From: Aphanomyces cochlioides
Lineage: Eukaryota > Oomycota > Saprolegniomycetes > Saprolegniales > Verrucalvaceae
Direction of reading: 5' to 3'
Length of the DNA stretch: 64,000 nt
NCBI GenBank assembly: GCA_019828595.1
Contig: JAHQRK010000020.1
Location: 496,001-560,000 of the forward strand
The translations under genes were made by a program, and so were the position numbers. Shown here piece after piece: positions 36,601-50,175 of this stretch. Every line of letters starts with the position of its first letter. Position 1 is the first letter of the stretch. A model generated the notes under the pieces. That model was not told the DNA's origin and searched no databases. It worked only from the letters and a program-made list of their open reading frames with translations.

Positions 36601-39600
36601 ACAAAATGAAGCGAAGCGCCAAGTTAAACATCAGGGAAATGACAATCAAGACATATCAGCTTTGATTAGGCAGGTCGTAGGTCAGCAATACATCCCTGCA
36701 ATCGAAGCCATGAAGCTTGTTCCATCCCTTTGCCATCCACTCACAGTTGAATCATTTAGCGCCATAATTTATCTCCTTGAAAATACGTTAACGAGCTATA
36801 CTTTTGAAACATGCGAACAAATACGTAATTTGGCCTACGAAATCAAACGACAAAACTTTGATAAACCAGAAATTCTATCTGATATTGGAGTAATTTTTGA
36901 TCGCTTATTGGAGAAAAAGAAACCTGGGTTCAAGTTACGTGGATGCATCCTCTCTGCATATGAGCAACTGTTTTTATTGGACGCTGACCGCTTCAGCAAT
37001 TTTAATGATTTCATGATGAAACACTTAGTTGATATTGACATTCGTGTTCAAGTGGTGAGCCTTGGGACATTGCAGTCTCCATACATGAAGTATTTCGAGG
37101 GAACTGAAGATATCTACAACGATGTTTCCGATTTCCTGAAGAACCATGACTGCTCTCTATTTGTTTCCATCCTCGCTAGCTATGTATCAGCAGCTAGCGC
37201 TGATGTATTGTTGAGCCGGGTTCTTGCACTTTATAGCACCTGGCATGATGCACATCCTGATCTACTACGAGCATGCGTCGATGGCTTATGCCTGAAATAT
37301 GGGTTTTCTTCGTCATTGAAATTGCTGGAAGACCAATTATGGACAACAATATGTCATTACATTGACCTTACCCAACAGTTGTCCTACACTTCAGATCTCC
37401 TAGACTTTCCCATTTGCCTATTTGATCAAACCAAATCTAAACTCCGGGAAACACCACTTATCATATCGATTGTGCCGTTGTTAATGCTTTTAGATCAGAC
37501 GAACAATCATATCACATTGACGAAAGGGTTAAACATTCCTGACACTGCAGCGTGGATTCAAACTATAAATGTTATCATCGAGTGGGCCTCGCGAAAAGCA
37601 ATTTCAGCATCGATCACGCAAGATATGGCTTCTTTCGCTTTGACTTGCATACTGAATCTGAATTGTTATGGGGGTGAAATGTTTCCCCTCAGATGGAGCA
37701 CTTTTTCTTCTATTGCTTCTCATCCCATTCACACAGTTGACATTGTTTTGACTGTTCACACATGGCTTCTTGAACATCGCTTGCATTCATCAGTACAGGG
37801 CGCTCTGTTGTTTTTGTGTGATGCAATGGATTTCTTCATGACTGATGGTTCATCTTGCGATGTCATATCGCAGCGAATGTTGTTGCATGTATTGCTTAGT
37901 CACATTCATCATTCTGAAGTCGCTGCAACGTTGAAAAAAACCTGTGATTTCTGGATGTCTGAACCTGACATTTTTGGTCATAATTTAAATCATTTGGTTG
38001 GTGGATTTGTCACTATGTATTCAACTCTTCCAGTAAAAGTTCAAGAGGTTGTAGAAGCGATTGCACAGTCTATGAGTCGAATCCAAAAGCTGGGCAAGTA
38101 CCTTTCAGCTTTAAACCCATTCCCATCTCACATTTCGCCCAGTTTAAGTCAACTACAACGCTCCTACAACGTCGATGAACCATTATTGAAAAGCTTGGCT
38201 GTAAAAATATCCCAACCTCCTCTTTTGACGTCTACTTTAAGTATGGACGCTTTGGAGACCCTCAATAATGTGTTAGTTTCGAATTCAGACCATGAACACA
38301 TCCCAACCATCATGTATGGGCTCTTATCGAATGCTTATCAAAGAGCTCTCCAGGGGAACATCTCAGAGGAGCAAGTTCAAATTGCAACTTGCATTGGCCA
38401 CATGGGAGCAATTTATCCATCTGAGAATCTTTCCCATGACGTAACGCGTTTGCAGGTGTTGTACCTGCATCTGTTTTCTCGGCCCTCTCTGGCATCTTTA
38501 TCACAGATGAAGGATCCTTGGACAGAGCTTATTGGGAAAACTCTGGAGTGCTTGATGGCTCTCTTGTTTGCTTCAGAGCCTGCAATTGTGAAGACTGCCC
38601 TTTCCACGTTGAAGCATTTATTGACTTTGGAAACAGTTCGTCTAGCTCTAAATCAAACGCGGACTTTTCCCAAGGGTGTAAAATCATTCTTACTGTCGAT
38701 GCCGTCAGTTTCTTCATTTGCACCTAAAAGTGTGGAAGGCTTGACTTCTTGGCATCCAAACGCTTATTCGTCTTTTGAAAATTGGATATGCAGTATAACT
38801 TGCTGTCTTTTGCATCAATCGCAAGATGCCGTCTTGAATGCGTGTTCAGATATTTGTGTTTTGAGTCCGAGAGTAGCTATCTTCATCCTCCCTTTGGCAA
38901 TCTTCTCAGTATTAAGTACAAATCCTGATTACCTGAGTTCTTTTGAACAACTACTCGCCCATGAAGTAATGTTGCCTCAACAGCATGGTCAAATAATCGT
39001 TCACACTATCAACTATGTGCGACATTTACAAACCATTAAATTTGAGCGTGCATCATGGTCATTGCCATTTCTTCAGGTTGCGAAGTTAGCCCTCCAATGC
39101 AAGATGCCATATTCTACATTACAATATGTTGAGTGGTACTTAGAGCAAAATTGCGGGAGCATCCAGCCACCACAAACGATCGATCCAATTATCAATGAAA
39201 TATTACTGAAAGCATATAAGGCCATTAATGCGTTTGATGCAATTGATGGAGTTCGACAAGGAGATTCATTACAAGACCAACTTACAGTCTACACATTAGA
39301 AGGAAAATATACCAAGTGCTTACCGCTGTATGATGTAATCTCCAGAAGACGAAAAAATGAAGTTGATACAGGTTTTCACGGTTATGTAAATCAATTAATT
39401 TTATGCTAGGACTATTGAAAACTCTCTACACATTAGGACTAATGCATTTGCTTGAAGTTTACACTTCTTGGAATGAAAACACTCAGGTTAGCAAGTATCA
39501 GTTCAAGTCTGCGTGGAATTTGAATCAATGGAACCTTAAATTGTCAGCCACCACAACAAAATATGATGGTCTTTTGTACGGCATTATGAAATCAATGGTT

Positions 39601-42600
39601 ACCGATGATGAAAAACAATTTCTTCACTTAGTTCAGCAAGCCAAAAGTAATATTCTTTTGAATCAAAACTTATCTTTCACAGGTTTGAATGTCGTAAAAT
39701 AATATAATCATGTGTCATAGGTCTTGAAACCACAAAGGCTACACACAAAGCAATGCTCCATCTGGAGACGTTAGCCAAGCTTGAAGAAGTATGGAATATA
39801 AAGGTCCCCATGGTTATCATTTCCACTTAACTCTTTGGATAGATGGAGCAAGCTCAGCCTAGTGTGCTTGGCTCAAGTATTCATGATTGTGATACCCAGC
39901 GCAATCATTTAACAGAAAAGTGGAAAAAACGTCACAAAGCATACGAAGAAGATTTTGAAACACTTCGTCAAATTCTAAATGTTGAGGAACGTTGTCTCAA
40001 GATTTTAGATTGGACATCATGCTTGCCAACCTGGTATTTAAGTGCATGATGGTATAACATTCATGCATTTGTAGGTACCTAACATTGGCGAAAGCTGCTC
40101 GCAAGGCACAACGATCAGCCATTGCATTCACTGCATTAGAAAATCTGAATTCGATTGTCCTGGAAAAGTCAGACCACGTACTATATTTGATGGAGAAAGC
40201 CAAATTGTATTTTTCAATCGGCGAGCCATCACGCGCCTTGCTTATAGCTAATGAGGCGCACCAGCGTTTAACTGATGAAGGAAGAGAGGGACTGGAATTA
40301 GCAAAAGTCAGTTCGACAATTGGTAAATGGCTGGCCCATATGAAAGCAGAAAGAAGTGAGATTATCCAAAAGAACTATTTAGAAGTGGCCACACGAATGT
40401 TTGACAACATGAACATAGTATGTAATGGTCAATTAATTTTCAACTGAAAATTAATGACTAGAACTCGCAATTTGGTAACGAAGCAGCAAAGGCTTATCGA
40501 ACTCTAGCGAATTACATGTTTGAGTCATATAACCAAGTGAAAACTAGAGTTGAATCGAATGAGTGGAAAAGGGGGAAACGCGTCGCCGAAGCTCAAGAAG
40601 CGGAACTGAAGTTATTCGAAGCGACTGCTGGATCGCAAAAGACTCATTCAAGGCATGGCATCCTCCGCAAACAAGTATATATGCCATAGTCTCTGTTAAT
40701 ATGACTTCCAATTAGGTGGAATACGATAAACGCGAGCGAAATCTTGTTGAATCGTCTGTTGAACGGTTTCTATCAAGTGCTTTGAAGAATTATGGATTGA
40801 GTCTGAGGTACAATTATTGTTGCCAGATTTTGAGCTGAAATCTGTGTAGGCATGCTCCAAGTGTAGATATGACACCTGTGTTTCGTATTTTGTCTCTGTG
40901 GTTTCGCCATTTCCAAAATACTCAAGTGAACATGGAACTTGATGAAATTGTCAAAAATGTACCTTCTTTCAAGTTTATACCCCTTTCGTATCAAATAATG
41001 TCGAGATTGGGGACGACAAGCAACACTAACCTTCGTGAGCTGGTTCGAAAAATGACTACCGAACATCCGCATCATACTATTGTCCAACTGTTGGCTTTGA
41101 AAAACGGGTCAAAGCGAGGCACAGCGCAGTACCGTGACAATGTCGGTCTCCAAAAATCCGAAGAAGCTATCAATATCCTTAAGCTTGTCAAAAAAGAAAA
41201 CCAGCTTCTTCTGGAATTAGTTGAAAACATGGAGGTACTCTGTGATGCGTATATTACTTTAGCCCTGTTTGATACAAAAGAGTTCGAGCGACGAGGTATA
41301 TTCTCCTTCGTTCATTATGTACTGATTTCAAAGCAGGAGTAAAAAAGATTGCTCTGTCAGTTGTTCCTGTTGGGCGTGATAAAATTCCTTTCGATAACTG
41401 TCTTCGATTGAGGAAATTTAATCAAACAATCGCCGCGCGTCCAGCCGTCTTAACCTACACTATAAAACCACGATCTGATTGTGACTATTCCAACGTCCCC
41501 AGAGTGCAATCCTTCGATAAAGACTTCACAATTACTGACTCAGGTAGAGCTATATGAATATACACATGACGGACTATAGGCGTTCATAAGCCAAAAATTA
41601 TCTATTGTTACGGGTCTGATGGTATTCGGCGGAAACAGCTTGTCAAGGGCAACGACGATACTCGCCAGGTATAGTTTTCTTGAAACTTATTCTGAAATAT
41701 GAATAAGGATTTGGTGATCGAACAAGCTTTTGATATTGTAAACTCATTTCTTGGTGAGAATCCAAATACTCAGCGTCGACATCTTCAAATAAAAACTTAC
41801 AAGGTTGCAAAGACTTAACATTTCCTCTTTTGATGCTTTCCTTTAGGTTACACCCTTAGACACTGTTGCAGGTGTCCTGGAATGGGTCGACAATACGATG
41901 CCAATGGGTGGGTACCTAAATGGAAAACCATTTGATGCGCATATGCGTTATCATCCGCATGAATGGAAGCACACTCAATGTCGAAGTCATCTCCAGCGGG
42001 CGGTGGACAAATATAAAGCTTATATGGAGATCCAGTCTAATTTCTCTCCAGTATTTCACCATTTTTTTCTGGAGAAGTACCCTGATCCAGCCACTTGGTA
42101 TAAATAAAAGGGGTCGATCCTTTTAATAGCAATTTTAGGTATTCGCGCAGAGAGGCGTACACTCGAAGCGTCGCTGTGACGTCTATTGTTGGTCATATAC
42201 TGGGCATCGGTGACCGGCACTCTCAGAATATTTTGATTGATGAAGCTAGTGGTGAGCTTGTACACATTGATTTTGGTGTCGTTTTTGACCAAGGCAACGT
42301 GGTCCTAATAATTTTCACAGCCTCTGAACGCGTCTCTGCATAGGAATGACACTAATCACCCCCGAGACAGTTCCTTTTCGGCTTACTCGAGACATTGTTG
42401 ATGGCATGGGGGTGAATGGAGTTGATGGCGTGTTCACGCGATGTTGCGAAGAAACTTTGAAAGTCCTGCGTAAGAAGGGCAATGCATTAGCGACTATTGT
42501 CGAAGTTTTCATACACGATCCTCTCTACAATTGGACGCTTTCCCCAGGGCGGGCTCTGCAAGTTCAGCAAGAAAAAAGCGAAGACATGCACACATTATCC

Positions 42601-42795
42601 AGTGAAACGGATGATGAAAACGTGGCCGATCTTGCTGCGCGAGTCTTATTGCGAGTGAAGCAAAAATTGCAAGGATACGAAGACCCGACTGGGGAAGCTA
42701 TGAGTGTCGAAGGGCAGGTGAAGCATCTCATCCAAGTAGCTCGTGATCCCCATAATCTATGCAAGATATATCCTGGCTGGGGTCCGTGGCTCTGA
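33653..42795 (+). CDS. ATM: ATM-type PI3K-like protein kinase
   Basis: 19 exons, 2801 aa (human ATM is slightly larger). Exon ends: 34657, 35087, 35468, 36125, 36401, 39371, 39682, 39803, 40033, 40417, 40674, 40807, 41295, 41543, 41668, 41803, 42097, 42293 and 42795. Introns are 36-50 nt. It is the Ser/Thr kinase that signals DNA double-strand breaks. HEAT/FAT helices fill the first ~2400 residues. The kinase has [20 protein letters not shown] (~2465), catalytic [10 protein letters not shown] (~2623), HIDFG (~2640) and [18 protein letters not shown], a string highly characteristic of ATM. The FATC end reads [12 protein letters not shown]. The last intron (42294-42343) appears to use a GC donor; a GT donor 20 nt upstream would also keep frame but deletes the conserved V-F-D-Q-G. 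ATG at 33653 is followed by a second in-frame ATG. Confidence 0.95.
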
Positions 42796-42891
42796 TAATC
42801 AAATAGAAAGGCTATTTTAACATGTTTGAAATGTCCTACTTGAGTTTATCCGGATGTCCGGTTAGTTGTTTCGTCCAAAATCAAAGTTGAG

Positions 42892-45800
42892 ATGTCCATC
42901 CCACAATGGACGTCGAAATGGAGAGATGACGTTCGTCGCTTGATCAAAGTCATCCAAGGCCATGATGCAACTCCGAAGAAGTATGTGGTAGATGAGCTCC
43001 AAGTCGACTATTATATCCGCCAGCTACATACGCACTCATACCTCGAACCAAGCACGGAAAAGGTAAAAAGTACAGCCCTTGGAATCGTCGAAACATTGAC
43101 GTTCCATCATCGGGACCATCAAGCAACACGAATTGCAGAAATTTGTTTTGGTAGTGCCAATGCCACTACATCACGACCATTAACTATCGCTCCAAACATC
43201 GCAAAAATGCTCTTCGAGTTGATGCACTCTCCTTTATCCCTCCATCCCGATGAAATGATTGAAATTGAGCAACTACGGCATAAGAAAGAATCATATATTT
43301 CTCAAGCCATTATTGAGGAGCAAAAAGCGCGCGCCACGGCCCGCTCTCTAGCGGGCGAGTTGAGACAGTTAACTTTGGAAGATTCATGGTTTGGAGAATC
43401 AAACAGATATGATGAAGAGGAAGATATTTGGTCAGATGACGAAACTCTTCCGTCGCCAACTCTTCCCAAAGAGAAATCGATTTTCCAGGATGAACTCAGT
43501 TTATCATCTGATGAAAGCATACCAGACATACAAGTTCAAGAATCCCCTCCACAGCCCGAACTTCAAGAAGTGATTGAAGAGACTTATCAACCAAACAAGC
43601 CTTGGCTATTAAATCAAGGTTATAGCCATGTCCTACGCCATCTGAATGTACCACTTCATTTTCTCGAGAAATCAGTCCGTAAAGAGTTTGAATTTGTCGA
43701 AGATATTTTGGTGGCCCTTTTAGGTGTTCCGACGACAACATTTGGAACTGAACCTTGCAGTCTAGCATCAGCATTCTGGGCTTCCATGGAATATTCACGT
43801 TTTAAGCTAACTGACCAAGTGCAACTGCAGACGGTATCACATCTCACACCAGCTTGCTTGTACGAGTGTTTGAGTCAGTGGAGCGATGTAGCAACCACTC
43901 TTTCCTTTAATCGTGCTGCTGCAAACTACTTGGGGTCTTTTCCATCACCTTGCATTCAAGGATTTTCCTGCTCAGTGAAAAATTTTATCCACGAAGTAGA
44001 AGTCATCGTCTCGCAGCAATTGCACAAAATGTTTGCAGTCAAGTCCACCAACCCCACATTAATATCATTGTTTCGACAGCTTCAGCCATTGCTTGAAAAG
44101 TCAACATATCTTCGTCAAGTTATTATGCAAGTCATTCAGCCATGTGAAAACATAACTGTGCCTGTACTTGGGGAACTCGTTGCGACGCTGTTGACGTCAT
44201 TGTATCTCCTTTTGGAAGAAAGCACTCTTTTGGGGTCAGAAATTCAGTACTCTGTGCTCTTTGAACTCTTCAACCTATCTCTCGATCCATATTTGAATCG
44301 CTTGAATGATTTTCTTGATGGAGCACCATTACCCCTGGATATGGGATTTTGCAATGATAAGTCAGGAGTTTTTGAGTCAACTCTTTTCGATTCATTGAAA
44401 TTCCTCCCGAGAGCGATATCACCACCATGCTTCTTTCTACAAATTCAGTCAATGTTGTTGGAATCTCATTTCTATGCCAAAATGGGCCAAGTTTCGAACT
44501 CACGAAGTTTTGTTTTAAAACCAAATTACGCCGAACAGATTCTTGAAAGCACTTCCTCAAATTTCTGCGACTTAACTCACACGTATCCAGGTAATATCAC
44601 CAAAGCATTTTATCGAGCATGCCATAGTTGTTCATAGAGGTCTTGAAAAATGGGGTGTTCAAGGTCCATCTCGTTCAACTTGGTCAATAAGACATGGTGG
44701 TATAGATTTCTTTTTCAAGCCTGTAATGACATGTCACGTAGGAAGCGTGTTACCACCCGAGCTATCCTTTCGGCAATTTCTGCAGGATAAATTGATCGAG
44801 CCCATTAAACAAAGAGTATGGGTTGAAATAAACGTGTGTAAACTGTTGACTAGTGCAATGAAATTGGACAGTCAACAGTTACTCACTTGAAAACAGAGTG
44901 GAAGGTCCTGGATCATATCCAAGCTATTCGGTTGTTCTTACTCCAACAACATGTAAGCTCCTGACTATTCAACACTTGACATGTGACTTGAAGCCGGATT
45001 CTTCGAATTATTTCAGTGAAGGCTTATTGCAATATATAATATCTCCGATACCTCGTTCCCGGTGGTGTGATGAGTACACATTGAATGCTTTGTTCTTGGA
45101 CGCACTTTCGAAAGTTCCACCTGTAAGTGTATCAACCATAATAATATGTAACAATACTTAGAATGAGCCATACTTGAAGCACGCCTCACACATATCAATC
45201 AAAACGTCTATCAATCAAGGCAGCGCCGTATCTAATGTCTTCTCCTTGAACGCAATTAGCTTCAGTTATGAATGTCCAGCTCCATTAAATGTTCTCTTTC
45301 GAGCTGACGTGATGGAAAATATATCTAAGTTGGCTGTAATTTTACTGCAGGTTAGACTTCTAGAAATCGTTATATGACATGCGGCTACATAGTTGCAAGG
45401 TGTCGAGCGCACATTAACTGGGGTACAGTCATGATAGGCATCACCAATAGCTTAAACTTATCTTTACAGCTAAAACATACTATGAGATACCGGTCGTGCT
45501 TTCCTATGTATGTCAAAATTCTTTTGAAATACATATTTAAATATTAGGATTGAATCTGCGATCCACGTCCACATGATCGATTTAGCTGGGATGATTCATT
45601 TTGTCAAGCACGTAAACATCTATTTTCGTAACCAGGTACTCGGAGAAATTTGTTATTATCATGTTGATTTATCACTTCAGACATCTCATGAGCATTTGGA
45701 AAAATTGTCTCGAGCAATTGAGAAAGCGACGTTCGTATCTCAGGTTGAACATTGGCATGGCAAAATTTAATTTCTCAGCTAGATAAATTACGAGCTGGAG

Positions 45801-46182
45801 CGTTGGGTGCAAAATATGCTAGAAAACTGCTTTCTTCTGAACAAGGTACGCTTTGTTCTCTTATAGTCGCTACAAAAACAATATTTAGCACAACTCTATA
45901 CATACGTGCTTATTGCAGTTGCTGGATCACATTATTAATTACGTTGTTCAATTTGAAGTGGCATTAAATGGACCACAAGGTAAATTTCATGCCGGATGTC
46001 ATTGTTATGTTTCTAAAGGAGATGATACATTTCTATCGCTACTGGCAATGGCAAAAAAGTTCAAGTTGGCGCTGAACAATGTCATTACACTTTTAAGCAC
46101 ATTGGTCAAAATAGGCTCAGCCCCACATTTAAATGAGCTTGAGCTGCAATTAAATTTCAATGAATTCTACGTTGTGGATTAA
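42892..46182 (+). CDS. TUBGCP5: Gamma-tubulin complex component, GCP5-like
   Basis: Nine exons: 42892-44590, 44640-44815, 44854-44952, 44994-45122, 45162-45350, 45470-45507, 45548-45743, 45783-45845 and 45889-46182; 960 aa. Part of the gamma-tubulin ring complex that nucleates microtubules. N-terminal GRIP1-type helices follow an acidic linker; the N-half motif KPWLLNQGYS and the length match GCP5 better than the shorter GCP2-4. The C-half has WKVLDHIQAIRLFLL, SRWCDEYTLNALFLDAL, MIHFVKHVNIYF and ENCFLLNKHNSIHTCLL, diagnostic of the Spc97/Spc98 family. Intron 5 is unusually long (119 nt). The stretch 45636-45680 (45 nt, GTACTC...TTCAG) looks like a stop-free intron but is kept as coding because it fits the family. 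GCP6 is the main alternative. Starts 96 nt after the ATM stop. Confidence 0.85.
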
Positions 46183-46346
46183 AATCAATGTGTAAGCAAA
46201 CCAACTGTACGAGTGACAAAACATAGTTTATTTATGGTGGCAGGAAGAAAGCATGGGAACGCTGTTCAAAAATGAAATGCTTATTTAATTGTGTAGAACT
46301 TGATGCCCTCGGATCTCTTCTCGTAACACAGTGACCCACGATGAAT

Positions 46347-48793
46347 TCACAAGACAGAGAGATGAAGATAAGCGTCGTCGCCCCAAGCAGTATTCTGCTG
46401 CGTATACGAGCGAGCTGTAGACTCGTGAAGATGAATTGCTTTGACATGGAAACCCCAATTAACAACAGATACGTTGTGGGTTGTCAAGATGGAGACCAAA
46501 CGGGTGTCTGAACGCAAGTAGCCCAGAGGATAATCTGACTGGACTAAAACTTGCTCTGGCAGTGAGTCGGACGTTAGTAACCAAGCATCTTGGGAGTCTA
46601 TGCGTGGCCAGAAAGAGACTTCATGAGTTTTGGCTCCATATTGCCAACGAGTGAGTGCAATTACCTAGCTCATTAATATCAGATATGTCTTTAAAGATGA
46701 ATTTTACTTGATTTGAAAGCGGCGGACGGGAGCGCACATACGATAGAGATTCGTCAAAATAAATGTCAGCATTACAAATAGCCCATATTGTGTTGTTTTG
46801 GTTATGCGCTTCTTCACTGATGTAGCCAAAGGCAGTTCGAAAAGTTAAGCGTTTGTTAACGATAACAATTTTAAGTTTGGAATAGCCATGCAATTGTTGA
46901 CTATAGTTGTGAAATTGATCGATGGTGTTCAGTGTTTTTTCCAACAGTACATGGATACGTGCAATATGTGGATTGCCAATATTAAGTCTCAAAGCTGCGT
47001 CAATTTCATCTTGACGTTCCTTTGATGTTGCGATGAAATATTGCACGATCAATTGCACAAATGGCTTATCCTCTGTGTTGACATGATCATTTTGTGATGC
47101 ACATGCTTTGTGGACAAAATTGTAAGTGTCTTGAATATTTCTAATACTTCCCTGTTATATATGGTCATAAGTGTCAAGCAAAGGTAACCAATTTACCTTG
47201 GCATGGAGTGCCAAAGCAAAAACATTCCACGACCTGTCGTAGTGCAATGTCCGCTCAAGAAGAGAACCAAGGCTGGTGGGAGACTGAAAAGGCACTTGGA
47301 ATTGTGTTTTTAGCACTTCTTGAATGCAAGTTGTATTTGAATGATTTTGCTCAAGTAAAAGCACCCCAACCAATGAGCTTATCGATTCCAACGTATCTAG
47401 ATCAAGTAGATCATTCTTTTTCCAGTTCAAGAAAAGTTTCAGATCAAATATATCCCAATAAAATAATATGGTGTCATCAACGCGATCCATTTGAAGAAGG
47501 GTATTTCCCAAGTTGTATCGAGCAGTAGCGTCATAGGGATCCACTGTCAAGGCTCGGTCAAAGTATCGCAGAGCTACTTCATTTTTAGATTGAGTTTGTA
47601 AGACCGTCTAAAATGTAAGGTTAAGAGTATCAATATTGATGAAATATACTGCAATATTGTTCAGAGGCTGGGCTAGTAAGGGTTGCAAAAGAGAAGCACG
47701 CTCGAAAGCAGCAATGGCTGCCGCAAAATTACCAAGCTATTTCGTGGATATGCTTCGTGTTTTCCAGGAACAATACCTGATATTGAACTACGCCAAGGTC
47801 GTTGTACAAAGTCGGATCACTTGGTCCATATGCTGCAGCCATCATCAGCTTAGCTAGCGCGCGGTATCTGTCACCACGTTGCAAAGCTTCAGTCGTTTTG
47901 TCGAGGAATTGAGTAAGCGTCTCAGGTGCTAGTGGTAAAAGCACGTTGTTTGAGTAGAATGAAGTTATGCCGTCGTGAAAGAAAACGGGAATTGTTGATG
48001 ACGACCATAAAGAATTCAAGTTGGACAAAGTCAAAGCATGGGCTGGATGTATCATTAAAACCTCTGTGTAATATTTCAAAGCCAAGCCATGTAGCCCTCG
48101 CATCTAGGGTTGCATGAGATATTCGTTTGTTTCTTTTACGAACGTGGAACATGACACCAATGTTTAAGAGCAAAGGCAAGCACCGAGGCTCTTTCCCAGC
48201 CCAGTATAAGTTTTCTTCGAGAAATTCCCAGGTTCTCGCCTTGACAATCGTGGTGGAGTCAAGCAGCTACATATAGATCACATGATATGTAATTATCGAA
48301 CCAACTTACCTTTTGGATCGATTCATGGCTGTTGACTGGCTTTGATACAAAAGGTTTGGGACACATTGTGTCTAGAAAGAATTAAAAAGTGCGTGAAGCA
48401 AAGTGTCATACTTGATAGAATAATTGCACCGTCATGCAATGGCGAGATTCTCAATACTTCCTGAATATTTTTACATGCAGTTTGCGGCATGCCAAGTTCC
48501 TGGTACATTTTCGCAAGAATATAGGATCTTCCAATGCAAAAAAATGTTTTGCAACCACCTCTACAATCTGACGCGTTGCTCAATGCAGCATAGGATGCCC
48601 ACAAATGGCCACGCGAGCGCAAATTATCGGCATGCCCCAGATATTCCATGTCGGCGATGTCTGCTTCTGACACGGACCACAAAATTGGGACATCCAACTC
48701 ATTTCGATGCATCCATACTGTATCCGAAGAAGCTGCATGCACTGAATAGAGCGTGCTCGCAGAAAAGGCTACGAAGGACACCAATAAAGACAT
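46347..48793 (-). CDS. Secreted/ER TPR protein with C-terminal glycosyltransferase-like domain
   Basis: Eight exons: 48412-48793, 48310-48371, 48144-48266, 47777-48103, 47650-47736, 47197-47607, 46708-47151 and 46347-46664; 717 aa, introns 40-45 nt. A signal peptide (MSLLVSFVAFSASTLYSVHA) is followed by TPR units such as HGLALKYYTEVLMIHPAHA, DPTLYNDLGVVQYQLGNFAA and DPYDATARYNLGNTLLQ. From ~residue 490 the protein changes to a different domain: IVQYFIATSKERQDEIDAAL, NKRLTFRTAFGYI, WAICNADIYFDESL, VIALTRW, DSQDAWLL and a final AIHLHESTARSY. This arrangement resembles a glycosyltransferase-like family seen in bacteria, algae and giant viruses, where a D-I-Y/F-F-D segment and S-Q-D occur in the same order. 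Activity and substrate are unknown. Convergent with GCP5. Confidence 0.75.
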
Positions 48794-48991
48794 CCAAGTC
48801 CACTTGTTCCAGAAGACTTTTGGCGATCTGCAGGATCCAGAAAGTGTACCACGGTCAAATTAACTGTAAAATCTTATCTTTTACAAACTTGAAATGACTT
48901 CGAATTTGAAACTTTTAAACTCGATAAGAGTCTCGATAAAACAAAGATAGCGTTTGTGTTCTTCAACTTTGCAGCTGGGCAGCAAATCAGA

Positions 48992-50175
48992 TCACAAAAG
49001 TAGTTGGATTTGTTCCAGAGCTCTCTGGCATGTTTCTTCGAGCGACTGTGTGGTATTTTTATTCACTCGGGATTTCACAGCCTTTATGGCAGTCGAAAAA
49101 TGAGGACCGTATCTGGTAAATCAGCTTACGCATACATCAAACCGAGGTCGGACTCACTGAGGGAGAAAATCATGGTCTGGCACTTGCAGTGGCAATTCTT
49201 GGTCAACCAAAGCGGCTGTCACTGCGGCAAAACAACGAGCAGCATCCGCTTCACAATATCCCCCGCCTCCCAAGAGTAAAAGCGGCAATTGAAATTCTTT
49301 CACAACTTCAACGCACCAAGTCACGCCTGTAGATGTCAAGTTAAAAGTGCCCAATGGATCTCTAATTTTCAATGTGAGATTAACATAAGCAACAAAACAT
49401 ACGTGGAGAGCGTATCGACGCCACAGGTCATGACGATATATGTGGGCTGAAATGCGTCCACGACAGGCTGAACAATAAGTTCAAATACTTCGAGAAATTG
49501 TTCGTCTGTGATTCCATCGTCCAATGGTACATTCAAATTGCGGTACCGTCCTGCGCCCTGACCAGTGGATGAGGAAGCTCCAGTTCCCGGAAAGAACCCT
49601 CGAGCAAGTTTGTGGAACGAAAGAGTGAAGACACGAGAGCTAAAGTAAAAGGCTTCTTCGACGCCGTCCCCGTGATGGATGTCAATGTCAATGACAAGTA
49701 CTTTCGCTTGTAGATGTTGTCTTAATAAGTAATCAACGGCCAAGACAATATCATTCACATAGCAAAACCCACTCGCTTGGTCTTTTTTCGCATGATGCCG
49801 GCCTCCACCCCAATTAATTGCAACATTCACAGTTTGTGAACAAAGCAGTTTTGCAGCTGTCAAGGAAGCACCAGTAACGTAATGGCAGTACTCAAACATC
49901 CCGGGAAATGAATAGGCGTCGTCAACCAAACCAAAAGTCATAGCTTCCGTCGCGGGCAATCCTTCTTCTGCTTGCAATGCTTCGATGTACTTTCTCGTAT
50001 GGAATCTCTCGAGGTCCTCTGGCGATGCCTTCTCTGGTGCAATCACACTCAAATGCTGCAGGATTCCAGAATGCTGGAGCAGCGAGAATGTCATCATTTC
50101 GCGTTTGCTATGGATCGGAAGACGAGAAAGAGCTTCTGCATACGTAGGTGAGAAGATCAGCGTCACGCGCGACAT
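48992..50175 (-). CDS. Class I-type histone deacetylase
   Basis: Three exons: 49403-50175, 49158-49361 and 48992-49112; 365 aa, similar in size to HDAC8 and lacking the long tails of class II enzymes. Zn-dependent removal of acetyl groups from histone lysines. Catalytic features are intact: NWGGGRHHAKKDQASGFCYV (the His-His pair), VIDIDIHHGDGVEEAF (Zn-binding D-x-H), GVDTLSTDPLGTFNLT (second Zn Asp) and LPLLLLGGGGY with the catalytic Tyr. The short C-terminus has no nuclear signal that I can identify. HDAC8-like is the closest description, but subtype assignment needs a tree. The ~2.5 kb upstream is gene-poor. Confidence 0.92.

Noticed and set aside
45351..45469. Extra micro-exon inside the 119-nt GCP5 intron
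   Set aside because: The flanking exons already join to the family pattern (ILLQ-LKHTM) in phase. Any inner exon would add residues without a family match.
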